17,346 nt of DNA from positions 1-17,346 of the forward strand of contig DGDD01000030.1 in NCBI GenBank assembly GCA_002385265.1, in the 5' to 3' direction. Positions 7,089 to 13,489 of the stretch are shown in pieces. Below the pieces are notes generated by a model, which did not search any database, was not told where the DNA came from, and was given only the letters and a program-made list of their open reading frames with translations. Every line of letters starts with the position of its first letter. Positions within the stretch are counted from its first letter, which is position 1. Origin of the DNA: Chitinophagaceae bacterium UBA3961 (GTDB lineage: Bacteria; Bacteroidota; Bacteroidia; Chitinophagales; Chitinophagaceae). A program made the position numbers and the translations under genes.

Positions 7089-7170
7089 GGCGCCTCTTCT
7101 CTAACAACCCGTTTTGAGGTCCCTCTCTCGCTGCTACTGCTTCGCAGCCTCGCTCGATCGGGATGACGGG
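7089..7170 (-). repeat. GTCATTCC-type repeat, right (inverted) copy
   Basis: Read on the minus strand it runs CCCGTCATCCCGATCGAGCG, a CTGC-GAA-GCAG hairpin, GAGAGAGGGACCTCAAAACG and ends in GGCGCC (7089-7094). It aligns along its length with the left copy, with a hairpin at the same place but with a different base pair inside the stem. Confidence 0.7.
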
Positions 7171-7399
7171 CTTGGGGTTAAAGAACCCAGATTTCTCGCA
7201 CCCTTCTACAGGCCTGTGGCCTTTCGAAGCATGCTCGAAATGGCTTCGAACATCGTTTTCGGCAGCGATGGACGAATGGTACTTTAGAAAATGCAATAAT
7301 TGTAGCCACATTATTAGTTTAATAGCAGAACTGTTTCGAGCGAAACTTTCTTCTCATTGATTACATCAAACTCATTTAATAACCCCAAGCAAATCATGT

Positions 7400-8131
7400 C
7401 TAGTTCTTATAGAAATATGTACTTACTTGCACAATGGTTGTAATGATAATCAGTGCCAATACGATATATCGAAAGAGTTTTTCGGAGGTTTGTTGCAAGA
7501 TCAGTTTCCCTAGATAACTCCCTACCAAGCTCACTCCAATCAATGCCGGTATCAATACAATGTATTGTTTGGCAAAATATCCATTTGAAACGTATACCAC
7601 AGCTCTGCTCGCATCTACGCCCAAGTCTATTAAAGCAGAAGTGGCGATAAAAATATCTTTGGGGAGTCCAAATGCCGCTAAAGTCAGTCCTCTTATGGCG
7701 CCTCCGGTTCCTATAAGCCCTGCTAACAATCCCGATCCCACACCGCTCCAATACAAGTTGGCATTCGAGCGTTTTATTTGTTTTTGGGTATTTAGTAGAA
7801 GGTACACTGATAGAGCGATCAGTGTAATATTCATGATGATTTCAATTTCTTTTGTAGGAATTATAGTAGTGAGGTAGGCTCCAATGATCACAAAGATCAC
7901 TGCCGGTATTCCTAGTTTCAGGGCAATATTTTTATCAATGCCTTTCTTGAACAAAAAGATCTTCGATAAGTTACTGAACACATGAAACACAGCGGTAATA
8001 CCCAATACGGTTTTAAAGTCAAAAAACAAGGATGCAATGGGCACGAAGAGAATCGACGATCCGAAGCCGGATACCGTTCCGATGATCTCAGCGATCATGG
8101 CGAGGATGATAAAGAGGGCGTAGTTGTCCAT
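7400..8131 (-). CDS. TauE/SafE family permease (second, divergent)
   Basis: A 243-residue inner-membrane protein with about eight hydrophobic helices. The two family half-motifs are present in weaker form: 'SGFGSS..FVP' (residues 21-32) and 'AGLIGTGGAIRGLTL' (about 136-150), each followed by a helix with 'GITAVFH' or 'ATSAL'. TauE/SafE proteins export or import sulfite, sulfoacetate and related anions; the substrate here is unknown. It is less like the permease at 2464-3243 than either half of that protein is to the other, so the two are not a recent duplication. The start codon lies 83 bases downstream of the preceding minus-strand gene, with a purine/pyrimidine inverted repeat between them. 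Confidence 0.82.
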   Translation of the reverse strand: MDNYALFIILAMIAEIIGTVSGFGSSILFVPIASLFFDFKTVLGITAVFHVFSNLSKIFLFKKGIDKNIALKLGIPAVIFVIIGAYLTTIIPTKEIEIIMNITLIALSVYLLLNTQKQIKRSNANLYWSGVGSGLLAGLIGTGGAIRGLTLAAFGLPKDIFIATSALIDLGVDASRAVVYVSNGYFAKQYIVLIPALIGVSLVGSYLGKLILQQTSEKLFRYIVLALIIITTIVQVSTYFYKN

Positions 8132-8140
8132 TTTAAATAA

Positions 8141-8214
8141 AGAGGGAAGAGGGAGGATGGAAGATGGAGGATCGCGGTATCAATTCCTCTTTCTTCTATC
8201 CTCGCTCCTCCTTC
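8141..8214. repeat. Purine/pyrimidine inverted repeat between genes
   Basis: A purine run (8141-8171, GAGGGAAGAGGGAGG-like) is followed after 10 bases by a pyrimidine run (8182-8214, CCTCTTTCTTC...CTCCTCCTTCC). The two arms are the same purine-rich module on opposite strands and could fold into a long imperfect hairpin. The right arm ends exactly at the stop codon of the gene at 8215-9252. It could act as a terminator-like structure between the two minus-strand genes. Confidence 0.55.
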
Positions 8215-9252
8215 CTATGCCAGCGCTTTCTTACAATATTCCAAACACTTCTTCACTTCCGCAATTGGAGTTGAACCTTGCGGTACTTGGTATTCCAATT
8301 CAATGGTTGCGGGAAATTTGTATTTCTGATCTCTGATGAGTTGCAATGCTTCCACAATTGGTGTGTCGCCGCTTCCCCAAACTAAATTGCCTTTTCCATG
8401 TTCGGGTGTTTGACGGTCTTTCGTGTGCATACTGTAAATATGATCATGTTTGGCACGTAAAATATCCAGCGGGTTTTTATTTCCGGCAGCAATATAATGC
8501 CCGAAGTCGAGGTTCAATCCGTTTGATTTCGACTGATTGATAGCAGTATCCCAAAGTGTAGGTGTTTCTTGTTCGTGACCATGGTAACCCACTTTCATTC
8601 CAATTTTTTCACCCAATTTTCCCAAGCGAAGGGTATGTGCATCATTCGAAGGATGTTCGAGTGTAACATGAGAAGCACCTAATAATTTAGCAGCCTTCAT
8701 TCCGTATTCAATTTCTGCGTCGGTAGCATCCATTCCAAACACATCCGGTTTGAAAGCGTAGATTTTTACTCCGGCAGCTTCGTACATTTTTTTCATTTCG
8801 CTGAATTTATTCATGGGAGCGGTTAAGCGCCATTGATTCATAGCAGCTTTGTGCTCTTTCATTTTCGCATCAATTTCAGCGAGTTGCTTTTTCTCGTCGT
8901 CGTTCATTTCTTCTTTACGGTATCTTTTTACCAGTAATGGGAAAGCCGCTTTAAAATCGACCGGATTCTTTGGTGCTCCCGCAAAAGATTCTGCAGGATC
9001 GCCCATTAATTCAATAGCGGTAATGCCCGTTTCTTTGATATAACTTAACATAGCTTCGGCGCTTTGATCGGGGAGATCACGAAATGAATAAGTGATCAGT
9101 CCAATTTGAACTCCATTGATCAAGGAGGCTTTCGACTTTAAATCGGTAATAATAGTGGGGCCCGCAAAGAGCTTATTGGCTCCCAATACGGTACCGCCGA
9201 GAAGTAATGCGCCTGTTCCAAGGAACTGGCGACGTGAAGACTGTTTTTTCAT
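8215..9252 (-). CDS. Tat-exported sugar phosphate isomerase/epimerase-like TIM-barrel protein
   Basis: 345 residues. The N-terminus carries a twin-arginine signal (SRRQFLG at 6-12, then a hydrophobic Gly/Leu-rich segment to about 30), so the folded protein is exported to the periplasm. The rest matches the xylose isomerase-like/AP endonuclease 2 TIM barrel: 'ITAIELMGD' (77-85), 'THVTLEH'-like strand with Glu199, 'GYHGHEQE' (222-229), 'LDFGHY' (248-253), 'MHTKDR' (275-280) and 'ATIELEY' (315-321). Glu199, His226, Asp249, His252, His276 and Glu318 or Glu320 are plausible metal ligands and catalytic residues. A charged helical insertion (about 110-155) is unusually long. Such proteins isomerise or epimerise sugars or inositols; the substrate cannot be told. 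It is the third gene of the minus-strand run after the VOC gene (77 bases apart). Confidence 0.85.
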   Translation of the reverse strand: MKKQSSRRQFLGTGALLLGGTVLGANKLFAGPTIITDLKSKASLINGVQIGLITYSFRDLPDQSAEAMLSYIKETGITAIELMGDPAESFAGAPKNPVDFKAAFPLLVKRYRKEEMNDDEKKQLAEIDAKMKEHKAAMNQWRLTAPMNKFSEMKKMYEAAGVKIYAFKPDVFGMDATDAEIEYGMKAAKLLGASHVTLEHPSNDAHTLRLGKLGEKIGMKVGYHGHEQETPTLWDTAINQSKSNGLNLDFGHYIAAGNKNPLDILRAKHDHIYSMHTKDRQTPEHGKGNLVWGSGDTPIVEALQLIRDQKYKFPATIELEYQVPQGSTPIAEVKKCLEYCKKALA

Positions 9253-9329
9253 ATTGCTTGCTTTGTGTACCCCAAGCTAAGAAATATGATTGATACTGCG
9301 ATTGATCTTGTGATAAAAGGTGTGTGATT

Positions 9330-9725
9330 TTACTCAGCCGTTACTTCAATTCTATTGCCGTCGGGATCCAAGGTAACGAACTCATAATAGCCATCGCCTG
9401 TGGTTCTTGGTCCATCTAATATAGGAAAGCCTGCCGCTTTTAGCTCGATAGCTTTCGCATTCACTTGATCCTTTGTTCCTATACAAAAGGCCAAGTGAAT
9501 GATTCCTAAATGTTGCAATGATGCTGTATCGTTTAAGTTAGGCGGAATATCCGGTCTGTACATGATTTCAAGACGTGCACCCGAATCAAAGCTTAGAAAA
9601 TAACTCTCGAATTGTTTTGTTTCATTGCGGTATTTTTCATTAGGAACAGCACCAAAATAGGTTGAATAGTATTCTTTTAACCGTTCTAAATTGGAGGTCC
9701 ATATCGCAACGTGTTCTAGATTCAT
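9330..9725 (-). CDS. VOC family protein (glyoxalase/bleomycin-resistance fold)
   Basis: A 131-residue cytoplasmic protein of the vicinal-oxygen-chelate superfamily, with two babbb modules (about 1-57 and 70-131). The four classical metal-ligand positions are occupied: His5 ('LEHVAIWTSNL'), Glu53 ('RLEIM'), His77 ('IIHLAF') and Glu127 ('NRIEVT'). The C-terminal 'DPDGNRIEV' is the typical second-module signature. Members include glyoxalase I, dioxygenases and antibiotic-resistance proteins, so the reaction is not defined by sequence alone. It begins 14 bases after the DUF6169-like gene and is probably in the same transcript. Confidence 0.88.
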   Translation of the reverse strand: MNLEHVAIWTSNLERLKEYYSTYFGAVPNEKYRNETKQFESYFLSFDSGARLEIMYRPDIPPNLNDTASLQHLGIIHLAFCIGTKDQVNAKAIELKAAGFPILDGPRTTGDGYYEFVTLDPDGNRIEVTAE

Positions 9726-9739
9726 GTATGAAATGTAAC

Positions 9740-10270
9740 TTATTTATTTTGGAAAAGTTGTGATTTGAAGGTTAGAAATTCTTCTTGTATCCGTTCATTT
9801 TGCGGGTTGTTTATTGGAAGAATTAGGCTCAGGTCCTCATAATTTTTAGTATTCACTTGTTCATCATAATATACAATCTCTTCGTCTAACTTAACAAACA
9901 AATTGTAAAAATCTGATCTTCTATACCAGAGATCAAAGCATTTTGCTCTTTTGAGGTTCTTATTATCGTCATTACCACAGAAAAAGAGCAAGTAATGATC
10001 TTGGCCGCGTATACTAAAAAATTGATGTATTATGCTCAGTATGGTGTTTCTGACTTTTAGATCAATTGGTTCTATTTTCCTCTCATTAGGAGAGAGTTTA
10101 GTAAAACCGAAAAAATAGCAAGACCGGTACAGATTTGAATCTGTATTGATGTTTGTAAAATATTCTTGGCAAGGGTAGAAGTAAACCCTGTACTGAGTGT
10201 TTGTTACTGTAGTGAATGTTGCAACAATAATGTTCGCTTCTTGTTTAAAGTCGAACGGGTAATGTTTCAA
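9740..10270 (-). CDS. DUF6169-like protein, TTG start
   Basis: A 176-residue soluble protein that I match, from memory, to DUF6169, a Bacteroidota family of unknown function. Shared pattern: an early 'Y.VYF' strand (27-31), 'FGF.......(D/E)(E/K)RK' (54-65), 'VRNTI..II..FF' (about 73-85), a 'FFCGNDD' turn (95-101) and 'R.KCFDLWY' (108-116). It is rich in aromatic residues and Cys. The frame has no internal methionine, and a TAG sits directly ahead of the TTG at 10270, so TTG is effectively the only start. It lies 11 bases after a newly noticed 52-codon gene on the same strand, and the pair is preceded by a good promoter. The protein may depend on the small upstream gene through coupled translation; the layout recalls toxin-antitoxin units, which is inference. 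Confidence 0.65.
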   Translation of the reverse strand: MKHYPFDFKQEANIIVATFTTVTNTQYRVYFYPCQEYFTNINTDSNLYRSCYFFGFTKLSPNERKIEPIDLKVRNTILSIIHQFFSIRGQDHYLLFFCGNDDNKNLKRAKCFDLWYRRSDFYNLFVKLDEEIVYYDEQVNTKNYEDLSLILPINNPQNERIQEEFLTFKSQLFQNK

Positions 10271-10281
10271 CTAACTATAAA

Positions 10282-10440
10282 TTACATACTAGATTTTTTA
10301 TTGAACTTAACTCTAAGTGTAGTTAGTTTATTTTCTGGCTGTGCAAAATGCTTCTGCATGAGAGATTTACGCTCCTTGAGCGTTTTCAGCATTTCAGTTG
10401 CTTTTTTATCAGCTGATGATATGATAATTTTAGACTTCAT
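10282..10440 (-). CDS. Small basic 52-residue protein upstream of the DUF6169-like gene
   Basis: ATG at 10440-10438, 52 codons, TAA at 10284-10282. The product is rich in Lys (about 12) with Ser and Leu, and has a short beta-like start (KIIISSADKKA), a central amphipathic helix (about residues 11-32, with alternating Leu/Met and Lys/Glu) and a basic tail. No signal peptide or membrane segment. I do not recognise the family. Support for it being real: it fills the gap between a consensus promoter (10509-10540) and the next gene, has an ATG about 60 bases after the predicted transcript start, stops 11 bases before the DUF6169-like TTG, and its composition is protein-like. It could be an antitoxin-like, immunity or chaperone partner of the downstream product; that is speculation. 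Confidence 0.6.
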   Translation of the reverse strand: MKSKIIISSADKKATEMLKTLKERKSLMQKHFAQPENKLTTLRVKFNKKSSM

Positions 10441-10508
10441 CTATGCTGTAAAGATAATTTATGTTTTTGATATTTATTCTATAACGCAATAACGATGATT
10501 GTATTTTA

Positions 10509-10540
10509 CAAAGCTAAATTTCAATGAATTTGTAAATCAA
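10509..10540 (-). promoter_or_regulatory. Bacteroidota-type promoter, minus strand
   Basis: Read on the minus strand: TTG (10540-10538), a 21-base spacer, TAGCTTTG (10516-10509), an exact TAnnTTTG match. Transcription would begin near 10503 and run into the 52-codon gene at 10440, then the DUF6169-like and VOC genes. It lies 50 bases after the stop of the amidotransferase gene, so this three-gene block probably has its own promoter. Confidence 0.65.
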
Positions 10541-10589
10541 TCATTTGCAATCGAAATGCTATCAAATAAGGTTGTTAATCTTGTTCGTT

Positions 10590-11288
10590 TTACTGTTTCG
10601 AAAATTCGTCAAGTAAAATAAAAAACTCTTGGCGTATCGTAGCATACGAATCAGCAAATGCCAATATCTGATGCGATGATTGCACAAACTTATCTTCTTT
10701 TAATTCATCCAAACCGTGTGCTACCATGGCTGCAACTAAAGCCGAGTCTACCTCCGGATGAAATTGAATGCCGAGAATAGAGCTTCCCATAGAGAAAGCT
10801 TGATGTTTGCATTGTTCTGTACTTGCCAGCAGTTTGGCGTTGGTTGGCAAGTCGAAGGTGTCGCCATGCCAATGGAAAAATGGAACTTGATATGTAAAAT
10901 GAGCGAAAGGATTGTTGATTTCTTCACTATTGATATTTACGGAAAACCAGCCAATTTCTTTGGTATGATGGGGGTATACCTTCGCTCCTAATGCCGAAGC
11001 AATCAGTTGAGAACCCAAGCAAATTCCTAGAAGTAATTTCTCTGCATCAATTGCTGCACGAATGAATGCTTTTTCAGCTTTCATCCACGGAAGTTGTTCT
11101 TCTTCGTATACGGCCATGGGTCCACCCATCACTATCAGCCAATCAAATGAATGTAATGATGGCCATTCCTTGATGGTACTCGCAAGCATGGTTTGGAAAG
11201 AATGGCCATTTATTTGTGCCCACAACGCTATAGTACCAGGGCCTTCAAACGAAACATGTTGGATGCAAATAATACGCAATTGTTTCAT
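10590..11288 (-). CDS. Class I glutamine amidotransferase domain protein
   Basis: A 232-residue stand-alone class I glutamine amidotransferase, cytoplasmic. The catalytic triad is visible: nucleophile Cys90 in 'GICLGSQ' (88-94), His177 and Glu179 in 'IQFHPEV' (174-180). The oxyanion strand 'GGPMAVYEE' (55-63) and the 'HWHGDTFDLP' segment (139-148) are typical of the GuaA-like stand-alone group (often annotated as GMP synthase-like or YfeJ-type), which release ammonia from glutamine or hydrolyse gamma-glutamyl compounds. The partner or substrate is unknown. It starts at the minus-strand ATG at 11288; 49 bases separate its stop from the promoter of the next block, so it is probably transcribed separately. 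Confidence 0.88.
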   Translation of the reverse strand: MKQLRIICIQHVSFEGPGTIALWAQINGHSFQTMLASTIKEWPSLHSFDWLIVMGGPMAVYEEEQLPWMKAEKAFIRAAIDAEKLLLGICLGSQLIASALGAKVYPHHTKEIGWFSVNINSEEINNPFAHFTYQVPFFHWHGDTFDLPTNAKLLASTEQCKHQAFSMGSSILGIQFHPEVDSALVAAMVAHGLDELKEDKFVQSSHQILAFADSYATIRQEFFILLDEFSKQ

Positions 11289-11368
11289 AACCCAATGTTA
11301 CGAAACAATTGCATGGTATGTTTGAATCTTACTTCTTTTTCGTGAGGCTAAAAGTTCCATTGAGAATA

Positions 11369-11756
11369 AAAGAGGGAGGAAGGAAAAGAAAGAACAGGAG
11401 GAGGAACAGGGGGGATAATTAATAATTAAGAATTAATAATTAATAATGGAACAGCCGGAATACAGAACCACGGAGGCTCGGAGGCACGGGGATTCGCTGC
11501 GTTACCGTTGCGTTCGCTGCGCCGCTGCGGTGAAAAGAAATTAATAATTAAGAAGTAATAATTAATAATGAACAGCGGAGTACAGGAACGAGGATAAGAG
11601 GAAACGTGGAGCGAGGAAATACAGAGAAAGAAGGGGGAAGAAAGACAGAACCACGAAGGTGTAGAGGCACGGGGATTCGCTGCGGTGAAAAAATTAGAGA
11701 AAATGAAAATCACTTCGCGACTCCTTAGCGCTCTCTGCGAACTTTGCGGTGAACAA
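11369..11756 (+). repeat. Intergenic mosaic repeat island B
   Basis: This fills most of the 570-base gap before the HisC-like gene. Order: purine-rich GGAGGAACAGG (11369-11415), TTAATAATTA-type AT module ending in GGAACAGCCGGA (11416-11459), CACGGAGGCTCGGAGGC, GCTGCG cluster with AAAAGAAATTAATAATTA (about 11491-11550), a second AT module with GAACAGCGGAG (11551-11580), purine-rich sequence (11581-11655), a truncated GCTGCGGTGAA (about 11678-11688) and a CTTCGCG...CTTAGCG...CTTTGCGGTGAA module (11712-11753). So the AT/purine/GCTGCG unit is present twice in tandem. The remaining bases 11757-11858 show nothing certain beyond the leader of the next gene. Confidence 0.75.
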
Positions 11757-11858
11757 ACACCCGCTTATTTTAAATTTCCCTACTGTTCCGAATTTTCTTA
11801 ACTTCCCTTTCTGCGAGTGCTTTCCATTCTATTCTTTCAACACTAAAATCTAGCTATT

Positions 11859-12968
11859 ATGGAATCGAACAGACGTTCATGGCTCAAACAACTTGGTCTG
11901 GGCATTGCCGGTATTGGCCTCACTCAATTGGAATCGGTTGCTGCCCCATTTGAAAAACATCGAATACTCGACGACTCCCTTCTCAATTTTCCCGTTCGTT
12001 TGAATGCCAATGAGAATCCTTTTGGTCCCGGTCCAAAAGCACGTGAAGCATTGATCAAAAATGCTGTTGTTTCCAATCGTTATAATTTGCCTCAAGCAAA
12101 AACTTTAGTCGAAAAAATAGCCGAAGCGCAAAGTGTAGCAGCAGAGAATGTTCTCTTGGGCGCGGGCTCTACCGAGATATTGGACGTAACGGGTCGTTAT
12201 GCAGCACTTAGTAAAGGTTCATTGGTATTGGGCGATCCAACTTTTGGATTCTGGACAGAAACCGCCGAGCGCCTTGGATTAAAACGCATCAAGGTTCCAC
12301 TGACTGCTGATAAAAAATTGGATCTTCCCGCAATGTTGAAAGCCATGACACCGGATACCAAATTGGTGTATTTGTGCAATCCCAATAATCCAACTGGAAC
12401 GCTCAATACAAGAGCCGATTTAGAAGCGTTCATCACGGAAGCCTCCAAGACTGCTATGGTGTTGATCGATGAAGCTTATATCGAATTCACTAATGAAAAA
12501 TCTTTTGTGGGTTGGATCAATAGTAATAAAAACATCATCGTTGCTAAAACCTTCTCGAAAGTATACGGTATGGCAGGTGCTCGTTTAGGATATGCCATTG
12601 CACATAAAGACACGATCAAAGCTCTGTCTGGTGTACAATCGTGGCCAAACGGCAACAATAGTATAGCAACAGTAGCGGCAGGATTAGCGGCGCTAACTGA
12701 TCCAACATTTGTAAAAGACTATGTAGCATTGAATGAAAAAGCGAGAACATTCACTTACAATTCTTTAACTGCAATTGGTTTGAAGGTCATTCCTTCTTAC
12801 ACCAACTTCTTGTATTTCTCTCTTGAAGGTTATAAGAAAGATTATTATAAAGTTTTGGAGCAAAACAAGATCATGGGCCGCGAAATTTTTGAACAAAATG
12901 GAAAGTGGACGAGAATTTCAATCGGAACCATGGCTGAGATGGAGTATTATGTGAAGGCGTTGGGTTAA
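11859..12968 (+). CDS. Tat-exported HisC-like PLP aminotransferase
   Basis: 369 residues, a fold-type I class I/II aminotransferase closest to the histidinol-phosphate aminotransferase group. Visible motifs: 'LNANENPFGPGP' substrate strand (48-59), 'LGAGSTEILD' phosphate-binding loop (100-109), 'NPNNPTG' (174-180), Asp204 in 'IDEAYIEF', Schiff-base lysine Lys234 in 'TFSKVYGMAGARLGYA' with Arg242, and a C-terminal Arg in 'RISIG'. The N-terminus is a twin-arginine signal (NRRSWLKQLG at 4-13 then a hydrophobic Gly/Ile/Leu segment), so the enzyme is likely exported with bound cofactor. A role in cytoplasmic histidine synthesis is therefore doubtful. The gene is bracketed by repeat islands B and C, and its TAA stop is the first codon of the AT module of island C. 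Confidence 0.85.
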   Translation: MESNRRSWLKQLGLGIAGIGLTQLESVAAPFEKHRILDDSLLNFPVRLNANENPFGPGPKAREALIKNAVVSNRYNLPQAKTLVEKIAEAQSVAAENVLLGAGSTEILDVTGRYAALSKGSLVLGDPTFGFWTETAERLGLKRIKVPLTADKKLDLPAMLKAMTPDTKLVYLCNPNNPTGTLNTRADLEAFITEASKTAMVLIDEAYIEFTNEKSFVGWINSNKNIIVAKTFSKVYGMAGARLGYAIAHKDTIKALSGVQSWPNGNNSIATVAAGLAALTDPTFVKDYVALNEKARTFTYNSLTAIGLKVIPSYTNFLYFSLEGYKKDYYKVLEQNKIMGREIFEQNGKWTRISIGTMAEMEYYVKALG

Positions 12969-13474
12969 TTAATAATTAATAAGTAATAATTAATAATGGA
13001 ACAGCCGGAGCACGGGAGCGAGGATTAGAGGAAACGAAGAAGGAGGGAGGAAGGAGGAGGGAGGAGGGAGGAAATACTGAGAGCCTGCCAGCGCTGCGTT
13101 TCCGCTGCGAGCGCTGCGCCGCTGCGATTAAAAGAAATTAATAATTAATAATTGAACAGCCGGTGAGATCAAGAAAGAACAGGGGGAGGAACAGGGGGTA
13201 ATACAGGAGCGAGGATGAGAGGAAGCGAGGAACGAGGAAGAGTGCGGAGAAAGAAGAAGGGGGAAAACAGGGGGAATGTGGAGTTTAAGAAATTATCCTG
13301 TACATCCTGATCGCAGTTAGGTTGATTAACATTCGGGTTCTAATCTGTGGGAATCTGTTTTAATTCATGTTATCTGTGGTCAAAAGAAGAAGTTTGCTAC
13401 GGCCTCTCTTTGTGCAACTTCTATCCCTTCTTCACCTTTGCGAATTCCAAGCAGCGAAGCTGCGCAAAACTTAA
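12966..13474 (+). repeat. Intergenic mosaic repeat island C
   Basis: A gene-free gap of about 520 bases. Order: AT module with GGAACAGCCGGA (12966-13009; its last 26 bases are identical to 11434-11459), GGGAGCGAGGATTAGAGG and purine-rich sequence (to about 13075), GCTGCG cluster with TTAAAAGAAATTAATAATTA (about 13079-13150), another GAACAGCCGG (13154-13163), purine-rich sequence with GGAGGAACAGGGGG (13164-13280), TATCCTGTACATCCTGATCG (about 13295-13315), AATCTGTGGGAATCTGTT...ATCTGTGGT (13342-13380), CTTTGCG (13436-13442) and a CAGC-GAA-GCTG hairpin with GCGCAAAACTTAAT (13449-13474). The next gene begins 15 bases after it. Confidence 0.78.
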
Positions 13475-13489
13475 TTTGAATAATGCTAT

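Larger units (their letters stand above)
6566..7399. other. Gene-free region of 834 bases filled with palindromic repeats
   Basis: I see no credible gene here. The stretch holds an 86-base palindromic unit (6692-6778), two facing copies of a GTCATTCC-type repeat (6797-6895 and 7089-7170), a second inverted pair nested inside them (6904-6952 and 7029-7058), and a GTTTCG-AG-CGAAAC hairpin at 7333-7346. Open frames in this stretch are translations of repeat sequence without protein-like character. Confidence 0.7.

Noticed and set aside
10369..10386. Terminator-like hairpin ACGCTC-CTT-GAGCGT followed by TTT
   Set aside because: It lies inside the minus-strand 52-codon gene, no plus-strand gene ends here, and the palindrome arises from codons for Thr-Leu-Lys-Glu-Arg.
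10166..10492. A 108-codon plus-strand frame, Cys-rich and hydrophobic
   Set aside because: It runs antisense across the 52-codon gene and the start of the DUF6169-like gene, has no promoter or homology that I recognise, and its Cys/Phe-rich composition is what the reverse of Lys/Asn/Glu-rich coding DNA produces.
11426..11713. A 95-codon minus-strand frame
   Set aside because: It lies entirely in repeat island B and contains the same peptide stretch twice because the repeat module is duplicated.
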